Shown here: piece after piece, positions 7,508-14,370 of the stretch
Numbering within the stretch: the first letter of the stretch is position 1
How the letters are laid out: each line of letters starts with the position of its first letter
DNA from: Bacillota bacterium
GTDB taxonomy: Bacteria; Bacillota; Clostridia; Christensenellales; Borkfalkiaceae
Direction: 5' to 3'
Length of the DNA: 43,404 nt
Assembly: GCA_023403375.1 (NCBI GenBank)
Contig: JAEYEN010000024.1
Span: 1-43,404 of the forward strand
Notes under the pieces: generated by a model
Database searches by the model: none
Told to the model about the DNA's origin: nothing
The model's input: only the letters and a program-made list of their open reading frames with translations
Position numbers and translations under genes: made by a program

Positions 7508-8912
7508 TTACGTTTTCTCCTAATTTAATCAAATCTTCAAAAAATGCGGGGTAAGATTTTTCCACCGCCTGCGCGCCCGTTATAAGCGTTTCGCCCGTCG
7601 CACCCGCGCCAAGTACCGCCGCCGACATAACCGTTCTGTGGTCGTTTCCGCCGTCCGTTTGAAAGCCTTGCGGCGTTCCGCCCGTGATTTTAATGCTGTT
7701 TCCGTCGAAAACCGCGGCGATTTTCGCTTTTTCAAGCATAGACAAAATCGCTTCTATTCTGTCGCTCTCTTTAACCCTTAACCGTTCCACGTTTTTAAGT
7801 ACGGTAACTCCTTTTGCAAAAGCCGCCACCGCCGATATAACCTGAACCAAATCGGGGATATTTTCGCAATCCAGAGTTATCGCTTTAAGTTTATTTTTCT
7901 TTATCGTAACGCCGCCGTCCGCTTTCCGCACGTTCGCGCCCATTTTTTTGAGTACTTTTACGATTTTTTTGTCGCCCTGCCGCGATTTTAAGTTAAGCCC
8001 TTTAACCGTAACTTCACCGCAAATCGCGCCCAACGACAACATAAACGCCGCGCCCGAAAAATCGCCTTCCGTCAGATATTGCGCGCTGATGTTTTTTGCG
8101 CTTTTTCTACTTTTCGGTATAATTTTATATCCGTCTTTTCGCTTTAAGGTTTTAACGCCGAACGACTTTAATACGCTTCTCGTAACTTCTATATAATTCT
8201 CGCTTACTCTCTTTCCCGTAACCGTTATGCGGCTTGGTTTATCCGTAAAACCCAGCGCCAGCATAAGCCCCGTTACGTATTGAGAACTGACCGAAGCGTC
8301 TATAACGTATTCCCACCGTCTTATATTCGTTGTATTCGCCTCGGTTATATCGCTTTTTTTCTCGGTCTTTTGGCTTTTGCGGTCTGCTATTCCACCGCCC
8401 ACGGAAGCGCCGTTTTTACCGCTTGTCAAACGGTCTTCGGGCGTGCGGTGTGCCCCTCCCCCGTTCTCGGAAGCGCCGCAATTTAACTTTCCCCTTACGG
8501 AAAAGCCGCTGATTTTTGCGCCCTTTTTATTAAGACATTCTATCAACTTGTCCGCAGGGCGGGATAAAAGCCTTTCACCGCCCGTAAAGTCCGCTTTGAT
8601 TCCGAAAGCCGCCGCCACGGGCAATAAAAACCTTAAAGTAGAACCGCTTTCGCCGCAGTCGGCGGTTACTATTCTATCCGTTACGGGGGAAAAAGAATTT
8701 ACCGCAAAATCTCCGTTCTCGATTTTGCAGTCCGCCCCGAAAGATTTTAAGCATCTTGCGGTGGCGAGAACGTCTTTGCTTTCGCCCACGTTTTTAACCG
8801 TTATTTTTTTCCCGCTTAAAGCCGCCGCAATCATCAGCCTGTGCGCAAGCGTTTTAGAAGGCGGCGCGTTAATCGTGCCCGAAATTTCGGCAGGACAGAT
8901 TTTTACATTCAT
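7494..8912 (-). CDS. aroA: EPSP synthase with a low-complexity insertion
   Basis: It transfers the enolpyruvyl group of PEP to shikimate-3-phosphate. The motifs are clear: PPSKTLAHRL (Lys20, Arg25), DCGESGSTLRFLLP near 85-98, VSSQYVTGLMLAL at 208-220, and RVKESDRIEAI near the C-terminus. The protein is 472 residues, about 40-50 longer than usual. The excess is one Gly/Ser/Lys/Thr-rich stretch at residues about 145-199, just before the strand leading to the SSQ motif, where the family normally has a short turn. No frameshift is needed, so the enzyme is probably active with the loop looped out. It overlaps aroB by 4 bases and aroC by 14 bases in the operon. Confidence 0.95.
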   Translation of the reverse strand: MNVKICPAEISGTINAPPSKTLAHRLMIAAALSGKKITVKNVGESKDVLATARCLKSFGADCKIENGDFAVNSFSPVTDRIVTADCGESGSTLRFLLPVAAAFGIKADFTGGERLLSRPADKLIECLNKKGAKISGFSVRGKLNCGASENGGGAHRTPEDRLTSGKNGASVGGGIADRKSQKTEKKSDITEANTTNIRRWEYVIDASVSSQYVTGLMLALGFTDKPSRITVTGKRVSENYIEVTRSVLKSFGVKTLKRKDGYKIIPKSRKSAKNISAQYLTEGDFSGAAFMLSLGAICGEVTVKGLNLKSRQGDKKIVKVLKKMGANVRKADGGVTIKKNKLKAITLDCENIPDLVQVISAVAAFAKGVTVLKNVERLRVKESDRIEAILSMLEKAKIAAVFDGNSIKITGGTPQGFQTDGGNDHRTVMSAAVLGAGATGETLITGAQAVEKSYPAFFEDLIKLGENVNVGV

Positions 8913-9940
8913 TTAACGTATTCTCCAAGTTTGCTTACGGAAAGGTTTTCTATACGGGCGGTCCCCGTTTTGTCGGATGTTATAAAACTTATCTCGTCGC
9001 CCTTTCTTTTTTTGTCGCTTTTTATCGCTTCCAAAAGTTTATCCGTTTCATACTCGCAATCGGGGTTTATGCCGAGCGATTCTGCTTCTTTTAAGAATTC
9101 TTGTAACTCTTCGCCGTCTTTGTTATAAAACTTTTTTGATAGAATAAGCGCGTATTTAATGCCTTTTACAACGCATATCCCGTGCGGAAGTTTATAACCC
9201 GAAACCTTTTCTATCGCGTGACCGAACGTATGCCCGAAGTTTAAAAGTTTACGTTCTCCGCTTTCTAACTCGTCCTTTTCTACTATGTCCGCTTTAATTT
9301 TAAGACAGTCGTAAATAAGTTGTTCGGTTATATCCGCAATTTTTCCGCCCGAATATTTTTTCTTGAATTCGGGCGATATATAAGTATACTTGATTATCTC
9401 GCCAAGTCCGTTTCTAATCTCTTTTTCGGGCAGTGTTTTCAAAAATTCCAGATTGACGTAAACTGCCGACGGCTGATAAAAAGTGCCGCAAAGATTTTTG
9501 CCTGCCTTTAAGTCTACCGCCGTCTTTCCGCCGATAGACGAATCCACCATTGATAAAAGCGAAGTCGGAAAAGCCACAAGCGTTATTCCGCGCATATAGG
9601 TAGACGCAACGAACGCGCCCAAATCGCCTGCAACGCCGCCGCCGAGCGTTACTATCCCGTCCTCTCTCGTAAACCCGTCTTTTGCGAGTTTATTAAGGAT
9701 TTTATTATAGTTTTTAATGTTTTTACTCTTTTCGCCGTGTTTTATCGTGTATAAAAACACTTTTTTTCCGTCAAACACCGCCTTTACCTTTTCAAAATAA
9801 AGTTTTGCGGTTATATCGTCCGCCACAATTCCTATTTTTTCGCCTTTGAACAGCGGCCTGCATACGCTTTTTGCGGCGGAAAGGTCGCTTGCGATTGTAA
9901 CGGAATAAATTTTGGCGGCGTTTACTTTAAGTGTCAACAT
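8909..9940 (-). CDS. aroB: 3-dehydroquinate synthase
   Basis: This NAD- and metal-dependent enzyme cyclises DAHP to 3-dehydroquinate, step 2 of the pathway. The 343-residue sequence shows the nucleotide-binding GGGVAGDLGAF, YMRGITLVAFPTSLLSMVDS, SIGGKTAVDLKAGKN, and metal ligands in NGLGEIIKY, LNFGHTFGHAIE and LPHGICVVKG. These are diagnostic for AroB rather than other sugar-phosphate cyclases. Its stop overlaps the aroA start region by 4 bases, so the two are coupled. It lies 47 bases downstream of tyrA. Confidence 0.96.
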   Translation of the reverse strand: MLTLKVNAAKIYSVTIASDLSAAKSVCRPLFKGEKIGIVADDITAKLYFEKVKAVFDGKKVFLYTIKHGEKSKNIKNYNKILNKLAKDGFTREDGIVTLGGGVAGDLGAFVASTYMRGITLVAFPTSLLSMVDSSIGGKTAVDLKAGKNLCGTFYQPSAVYVNLEFLKTLPEKEIRNGLGEIIKYTYISPEFKKKYSGGKIADITEQLIYDCLKIKADIVEKDELESGERKLLNFGHTFGHAIEKVSGYKLPHGICVVKGIKYALILSKKFYNKDGEELQEFLKEAESLGINPDCEYETDKLLEAIKSDKKRKGDEISFITSDKTGTARIENLSVSKLGEYVK

Positions 9941-9987
9941 AAAATTTCTTTCCCTTTTCGGTTTTTTCTTTAATTTGGCGGACGTCT

Positions 9988-10833
9988 TTATTTTTTGCCT
10001 TTAACGTCTAAATATAATTTGCGCTCGTTGCCTTCGTATAAAAGTTTATAAAGCGTTTCGCTGTCTTTGTTTTTAAGCGCGGATAAGTATTTGTTAAGGT
10101 TATCTATCAGTTCGGATAGTTCGCTTGACAGATTGTCGGCGTTTTCCGTCATCAGTTCCGTCCACATTTGCGGGTTTAATCTCGCCACTCGCGTCATATC
10201 TTTATAACTTCCCGCAGAAAAACCGTCGTGCGATTCCGCGCTTTTGTTTTTTATAAACGCATTGGACAAAACGTGGCAAAGTTGAGAAGTGAACGCGATT
10301 TCTTCGTCGTGCCTTTCCGCCGAACAGATTTCAACGTTCTTAAAGCCTAACGAAAGATAGAATTTTTTAAGTTCTTCAAGTTTGAAAATATCGGCGTTCA
10401 CGTTTACGAGAATCATAGACGCGCCCTCAAAAAGCGTTGCGGTGGAGTGGTCTATACCCGAAAATTCGCGCCCTGCCATGGGGTGGCCGCCGACGAAAAT
10501 TATATCCTTATATTTTTCGGAAAAGGCTTTCATCGTTTTAACGACGCCGCGCTTGATTCCGCAAAAATCGGTAACCACCGCGCCCTTTTTTAAGTGCGGC
10601 AGATATTTTTCCAGAATACTTTCCACTTTATCGGGCGTTACCGCAAGGATAAGCATATCGAGTTTTGCGGCGCTCTTTTCGTCCAACTTTTCGGACACGG
10701 CGTGGAGAAGTTCGGCTTTTAAGAACGCGCTGTCCGACAGGTCTTCGCCGTAAACCTTAAAGCCGCCCTTTGTATAAAGCGTTCTTCCGAAAGAACCGCC
10801 CATTAAACCTAAACCTACGATACCTATATTCAT
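9988..10833 (-). CDS. tyrA: Prephenate dehydrogenase
   Basis: It oxidises and decarboxylates prephenate to 4-hydroxyphenylpyruvate for tyrosine. The start chosen is the ATG at 10833, whose bases overlap the aroF stop (ATGA). The frame stays open for 32 more codons upstream, but those lie inside aroF and read as a basic shadow. The resulting 281 residues begin with the Rossmann motif GLGLMGGSFG. They continue with GGHPMAGREFSGID, typical of TyrA, and FTSQLCHVLSNAF, SAGSYKDMTRVARLNPQMW and a helical C-terminus. No ACT domain follows, so Tyr control may be transcriptional; the leader peptide upstream of the operon contains four Tyr codons. GGAAAGAAG serves as ribosome-binding site. Confidence 0.93.
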   Translation of the reverse strand: MNIGIVGLGLMGGSFGRTLYTKGGFKVYGEDLSDSAFLKAELLHAVSEKLDEKSAAKLDMLILAVTPDKVESILEKYLPHLKKGAVVTDFCGIKRGVVKTMKAFSEKYKDIIFVGGHPMAGREFSGIDHSTATLFEGASMILVNVNADIFKLEELKKFYLSLGFKNVEICSAERHDEEIAFTSQLCHVLSNAFIKNKSAESHDGFSAGSYKDMTRVARLNPQMWTELMTENADNLSSELSELIDNLNKYLSALKNKDSETLYKLLYEGNERKLYLDVKGKK

Positions 10834-11846
10834 AATATACACTTCTTTCCGCAAATGGGGAGCATTACGTTTACGCAATGCGTTATATCGTCGAACTGTT
10901 CGGGACGAACGGACTGCGCGCCGTCGCAAAGAGCGTGCGGCGGGTCGTTATGCACTTCTATCATAAGTCCGTCCGCACTTGCGCCGACGGAAGCGAGCGA
11001 TAACGGTTTTACAAGCCTGCTTAACCCCGAAGCGTGCGACGGGTCTACGATTACGGGTAAATGCGTTAATTCTTTAAGCACGGGGATTGCCGATAAATCA
11101 AGCGTGTTTCTGGTATACGGCTCGAACGTTCTTATTCCCCTTTCGCAAAGCACCACGTCTTTGCTGCCTTCCGACATAATGTATTCCGCACTCATAAGCC
11201 ACTCTTCTATGGTATTGCAGAATCCTCTTTTAAGCAAAACGGGTTTGCCCGTCTTTCCCACTTCTTTTAAGAGTTCGTAGTTTTGCATATCCCTTGCGCC
11301 AATCTGAATCAGGTCTACGTCTTTAAATAAGTCTATGTGGCGAACGCTCATAATTTCGGTAACAATGGGAAGTCCCGTTTCTTCTTTCGCTTTAAGCAGA
11401 AGTTCCAGCCCCGTTTCCCTTAACCCCTGGAAAGAGTAAGGCGAAGTTCTGGGTTTGAACGCGCCGCCCCTTAAAAGTTTTGCGCCCGACTTTTTAACCG
11501 ACTGCGCGATTTCCACAATCTGTTTTTCCGTTTCGACCGAACACGGCCCCGCGACAACCGTAAAATTATCGCCGCCTATTTTAACGCCCGAAACGTCTAC
11601 AATCGTGTCTTCGGGGTGGAATTTTCTGTTGGCGAGTTTAAAAGGTTCCTGAATTCTTTTAACGCTTTCCACTATGTCCAAAGAGCGAACGAGGTCGATG
11701 TCGATTTTGCTGGTATCGCCGATAAGCCCTAAAACGGTGGAGTGGCTGCCGTTACTTACGTCAACTTCCAAGCCCTGCTTTTTAACCCAATCTATAAGGT
11801 TTTTTAACTGTTTTTCTTCTCTGTCCTGTTTTACGATGATAATCAT
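10830..11846 (-). CDS. aroF: 3-deoxy-7-phosphoheptulonate (DAHP) synthase, type I-beta
   Basis: This is the first enzyme of the shikimate pathway, condensing PEP and erythrose-4-phosphate. The 338-residue protein has an N-terminal ferredoxin-like domain (residues 1-68), the regulatory domain seen in the Thermotoga-type AroAbeta enzymes. A KDO8P-synthase-like barrel follows with VVAGPCSVE at 97-105, LLRGGAFKPRTSPYSFQG at 124-141, LIQIGARDMQN, KRGFCNTIEEW and VDPSHASG. It is the promoter-proximal gene of the operon, behind the leader peptide and attenuator. Its stop overlaps tyrA. The N-terminal domain usually binds Tyr or Phe, so allosteric feedback is likely in addition to attenuation. Confidence 0.95.
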   Translation of the reverse strand: MIIIVKQDREEKQLKNLIDWVKKQGLEVDVSNGSHSTVLGLIGDTSKIDIDLVRSLDIVESVKRIQEPFKLANRKFHPEDTIVDVSGVKIGGDNFTVVAGPCSVETEKQIVEIAQSVKKSGAKLLRGGAFKPRTSPYSFQGLRETGLELLLKAKEETGLPIVTEIMSVRHIDLFKDVDLIQIGARDMQNYELLKEVGKTGKPVLLKRGFCNTIEEWLMSAEYIMSEGSKDVVLCERGIRTFEPYTRNTLDLSAIPVLKELTHLPVIVDPSHASGLSRLVKPLSLASVGASADGLMIEVHNDPPHALCDGAQSVRPEQFDDITHCVNVMLPICGKKCIL

Positions 11847-11878
11847 ATCTGCACCCGTTAAAAAATAAAATTATAAAT

Positions 11879-11911
11879 AAAAAAACGACCGATTGATTTA
11901 TCGGTCATTTT
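11879..11911 (-). terminator. Attenuator terminator ahead of aroF
   Basis: On the minus strand GACCGAT, a 6-base loop and ATCGGTC (arms at 11906-11900 and 11893-11887) are followed by G and seven T (11885-11879). It lies between the leader peptide and aroF, where a terminator only makes sense as an attenuator. The alternative partner is ATCGGTTATTTT at 11954-11943. It can pair with AAAATGACCGAT at 11911-11900 (12 bp including one G-U, plus one flanking T-A pair) and so break the terminator. Confidence 0.8.
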
Positions 11912-11955
11912 ATAAACACTTAATAAAAATAAAAGCACGAAAAAAATAACCGATA

Positions 11956-12012
11956 TTAACAATATGGTCTGATAAAGTAATATTCAAAATAAAAAGCGGA
12001 TAAAACTTTCAT
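11956..12012 (-). CDS. Aromatic-rich leader peptide of the aro operon
   Basis: An 18-codon reading frame, MKVLSAFYFEYYFIRPYC, starts at an ATG with AAAGGAA 8 bases upstream and ends in TAA. Seven of 18 residues are Phe (3) or Tyr (4), clustered at codons 7-13 and 17. It lies 15-20 bases after the expected transcription start and just before an antiterminator/terminator pair. This is the layout of pheA- or trp-type ribosome-mediated attenuators. The last codons (CCATATT) can also pair with AATATCGG after the stop, a protector hairpin that would sequester the antiterminator. Starvation for charged tRNA-Phe or tRNA-Tyr would stall the ribosome and favour readthrough. The arrangement is seen directly; the function is inferred. 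Confidence 0.8.
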   Translation of the reverse strand: MKVLSAFYFEYYFIRPYC

Positions 12013-12032
12013 ATTCGTGTTCCTTTTCTTTC

Positions 12033-12061
12033 AGTATATTATCATTTATTTTTCGTGTCAA
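12033..12061 (-). promoter_or_regulatory. Sigma-A promoter of the aro operon
   Basis: On the minus strand TTGACA (12061-12056), exactly 17 bases, then TATACT (12038-12033). Transcription should begin near 12026, leaving a short run to the leader peptide ATG at 12012. Confidence 0.85.
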
Positions 12062-12103
12062 CCTTTTTTCGACTGAATTTTTTAAAATTTTTGTCGCAAA
12101 CGT

Positions 12104-12132
12104 TTGACAACGCATATAAATATTGATATAAT
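12104..12132 (+). promoter_or_regulatory. Sigma-A promoter of the T-box/trpB unit
   Basis: TTGACA (12104-12109), 17 bases, TATAAT (12127-12132): a full consensus match. It is divergent from the aro promoter, with about 42 bases between the two -35 boxes. Confidence 0.88.
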
Positions 12133-12139
12133 CGGCTTA

Positions 12140-12410
12140 AATTAAACCTTTGATACAGAGTAGTAACTGTTTATCGGACGTTAAGAGAGTTTTGGGTTGG
12201 TGCGACAAAACCGTTTATATTCAGCGAATGGACTGTTGAGGGCAAACGAACGGCAAACTTTTTGCCAAGTAGCAATTGACGGGTTGCGCCCGTTAAAGCG
12301 CATTGCGTATGATAGTACGTTAAAGAGAACGTGTAAACGTTAATTTGGGTGGCACCGCGGAATTATTCGTCCCAAAAGCAATTTTGCTTTTGGGATTTTT
12401 TGTTTTTTTT
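12140..12410 (+). promoter_or_regulatory. T-box riboswitch, tRNA-Trp specific
   Basis: This is a T-box leader that senses uncharged tRNA. Stem I elements are visible: AGTAGTAA near 12161, AGAGAG at 12184-12189, GGTTGGTG near 12195, then the specifier loop GCGAA-TGG-A, where TGG at 12229-12231 is the Trp codon. The conserved T-box GGGTGGCACCGCGG is at 12347-12360. Its UGGC bulge would pair with a tRNA ending GCCA, which fits the G73 discriminator of bacterial tRNA-Trp. A 10-bp terminator hairpin with a long T run follows. Low charged tRNA-Trp should allow readthrough into trpB. Specifier and discriminator agree, so the Trp assignment is strong. Confidence 0.93.
12371..12410 (+). terminator. 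Terminator of the T-box leader
   Basis: CCCAAAAGCA (12371-12380), loop ATTT, TGCTTTTGGG (12385-12394), then a T-rich run to 12410. The 5' side overlaps the region after the T-box sequence that would form the antiterminator. Confidence 0.9.
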
Positions 12411-12421
12411 CGGAGGCAGTT

Positions 12422-12499
12422 ATGAAAAAATACGGAATAGACCTATACCTGCGATGGCGAAAAGACTTTGTCGCCTTTCCACGCTTCAATCGATTTTAA
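12422..12499 (+). CDS. Small reading frame after the T-box, unknown
   Basis: A 25-codon frame (begins MKKYGIDLYLRW, ends FNRF) starts at an ATG with a good GGAGG 5 bases upstream, exactly where a T-box-controlled gene should begin. It contains one Trp codon. I do not recognise the product. It may be a genuine small protein, a second leader peptide, or the 5' stub of a deleted Trp-related gene. The 174 bases between it and trpB hold no other feature except the trpB ribosome-binding site. Confidence 0.35.
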   Translation: MKKYGIDLYLRWRKDFVAFPRFNRF

Positions 12500-12673
12500 C
12501 GGGCGTTTTAATTTTTGGCAGAACGTAAAATAAAACAATCCGATAATCAGCGGAAAACCAAAAAAACGCAAAGTCAAAAGTTAAAGGTTAAACCTTAAAA
12601 ATCAAAATAAAAAACTAAAATAAAAACGCAAAATATAAACAATATATAAGAATAGTTAAAGGAGAAAAAAATT

Positions 12674-14047
12674 ATGGATAAGAAAATACCTTATAAAATA
12701 TATTTAGAAGAAAAAGAGATGCCGAAAAGTTGGTATAACGTCCGCGCGGATATGAAAGTTAAACCCGCGCCCCTTCTTAACCCCGCAACGGGCAAACCCG
12801 CCACGCTTGAAGAACTTTCTCACGTTTTCTGCAAAGAACTTGCGGAGCAGGAATTGAACAACGACGACGCTTATATCGAAATTCCCGAAGAGATAAGGGA
12901 TTTTTACAAAATGTATCGTCCGTCTCCGTTGGTGAGAGCGTATTGCTTGGAGAAAAAGTTGGGCACGCCCGCGCACATTTACTATAAATTTGAAGGAAAC
13001 AACACTTCCGGTTCGCACAAACTCAACAGCGCGATTGCGCAGGCTTATTACGCTAAAAAAGAAGGTCTTACGGGAGTTACCACCGAAACGGGCGCAGGAC
13101 AGTGGGGCACGGCGCTTTCCATGGCTTGCTCTTACTTCGACTTAAAATGCGACGTGTTTATGGTAAAGTGTTCTTACGAACAAAAGCCTTTCCGTCGTGA
13201 AGTTATGAGAACTTACGGCGCGAACGTTACCCCCTCGCCTTCTATGACGACGGAAATAGGTAAAAAAATAAACGCGGAATTCCCCGGAACTTCGGGTTCT
13301 CTCGGTTGCGCTATATCGGAAGCGGTTGAGAAAGCGGTTACCACGCCCAACACCAGATACGTTTTAGGCTCCGTTTTAAGTCAGGTTCTTTTGCACCAGT
13401 CGATAATCGGATTAGAAACCAAAGCCGCATTCGACAAGATTGGCGTTAAGCCCGATATTATTATCGGTTGCGCAGGCGGCGGCTCCAACCTTGGCGGTCT
13501 TATCTCTCCCTTCGTCGGCGAAATGTTAAGGGGCGAAGCGAAATACGACATTATTGCGGTTGAACCTGCTTCTTGTCCGTCGCTTACACGCGGTAAATAC
13601 GCTTACGACTTCTGCGATACGGGTAAAGTTTGTCCGCTCGCTAAAATGTACACTCTCGGCAGTTCGTTCATTCCTTCCGCTAATCACGCAGGCGGATTAA
13701 GATACCACGGTATGAGTTCGGTTGTTTCCGAACTTTACGACCAAGGCTATCTGACCGCGCGCTCCGTAGAACAGACGGAGGTTTTCAAAGCGGCGGAAGA
13801 GTTTGCAAGAGTTGAAGGTATTCTCCCCGCACCCGAAAGCAGCCACGCTATCAAAGTTGCGATAGACGAAGCGCTTAAATGCAAAGAAACGGGCGAAGAA
13901 AAGAACATCGTTTTCGGCCTTACCGGCACGGGCTATTTCGATATGGTTGCATACAACAAGTATAACGACGGCGTTATGGGCGACTACATTCCCACCGACG
14001 AAGAAATTAAAAAGAGTCTTGATAAACTCCCCGTCGTAAACAAATAA
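12674..14047 (+). CDS. trpB: Tryptophan synthase beta chain, TrpB2 type
   Basis: This PLP enzyme makes tryptophan from indole and serine. The 457-residue length and the extra N-terminal region (MDKKIPYKIYLEEKEMPKSW) are typical of the TrpB2 subfamily, which is longer than the TrpA-partnered TrpB1 (about 400). The PLP lysine is Lys116 in GSHKLNSA; the substrate motif is TETGAGQWG (137-145); the phosphate loop is GCAGGGSN (265-272). A strong AAAGGAG precedes the ATG. No trpA or other trp gene is adjacent, and the gene stands alone behind a tRNA-Trp T-box, which suggests indole salvage or a TrpA elsewhere. A hairpin terminator follows at 14086. Confidence 0.93.
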   Translation: MDKKIPYKIYLEEKEMPKSWYNVRADMKVKPAPLLNPATGKPATLEELSHVFCKELAEQELNNDDAYIEIPEEIRDFYKMYRPSPLVRAYCLEKKLGTPAHIYYKFEGNNTSGSHKLNSAIAQAYYAKKEGLTGVTTETGAGQWGTALSMACSYFDLKCDVFMVKCSYEQKPFRREVMRTYGANVTPSPSMTTEIGKKINAEFPGTSGSLGCAISEAVEKAVTTPNTRYVLGSVLSQVLLHQSIIGLETKAAFDKIGVKPDIIIGCAGGGSNLGGLISPFVGEMLRGEAKYDIIAVEPASCPSLTRGKYAYDFCDTGKVCPLAKMYTLGSSFIPSANHAGGLRYHGMSSVVSELYDQGYLTARSVEQTEVFKAAEEFARVEGILPAPESSHAIKVAIDEALKCKETGEEKNIVFGLTGTGYFDMVAYNKYNDGVMGDYIPTDEEIKKSLDKLPVVNK

Positions 14048-14085
14048 TCTCACAATAATCTCGTCGTAAATTGAATTTTACAACT

Positions 14086-14119
14086 AAAAAGAGTTCGGAA
14101 AATTCCGAACTCTTTTTTT
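14086..14119 (+). terminator. Terminator of trpB
   Basis: GAGTTCGGAA / TTCCGAACTC (14091-14100 and 14103-14112) flanked by A5 and followed by seven T. It is strong and would work on both strands. Confidence 0.9.
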
Positions 14120-14286
14120 CTTTGCGGTTTTATTGTCGCCGTCAGCGGATTTTTGCCGTTATCTTCGATTTCACCGCCGCTTTGTAACAGGTTTTTTTGC
14201 TTTTCAAATATATAGTGTTAGATAAATTAAATTTATGTGTATTTTTAGTAAATTATTAAAAAAATATACAAAGTTAAAAAAAAGTA

Positions 14287-14295
14287 TGTTATACT
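14287..14295 (+). promoter_or_regulatory. Extended -10 element upstream of the lipoprotein gene
   Basis: TG-T-TATACT ending at 14295 is an extended -10 box about 75 bases before the lipoprotein start. No good -35 is seen 17 bases upstream, which is common with extended -10 promoters. The remaining bases between the trpB terminator and this site hold nothing recognisable. Confidence 0.5.
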
Positions 14296-14370
14296 GATTA
14301 TAAAGATTGCAGATACTCTTGGTTTTACTCCACAGCAATCTTTCAGAATTTGTCAATAAGGAGGAAAAAT

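Noticed and set aside
10834..10929. Longer N-terminus for TyrA (32 extra codons)
   Set aside because: These codons overlap aroF, encode an Arg-rich stretch with no family match, and the ATG at 10833 begins exactly at the Rossmann motif.
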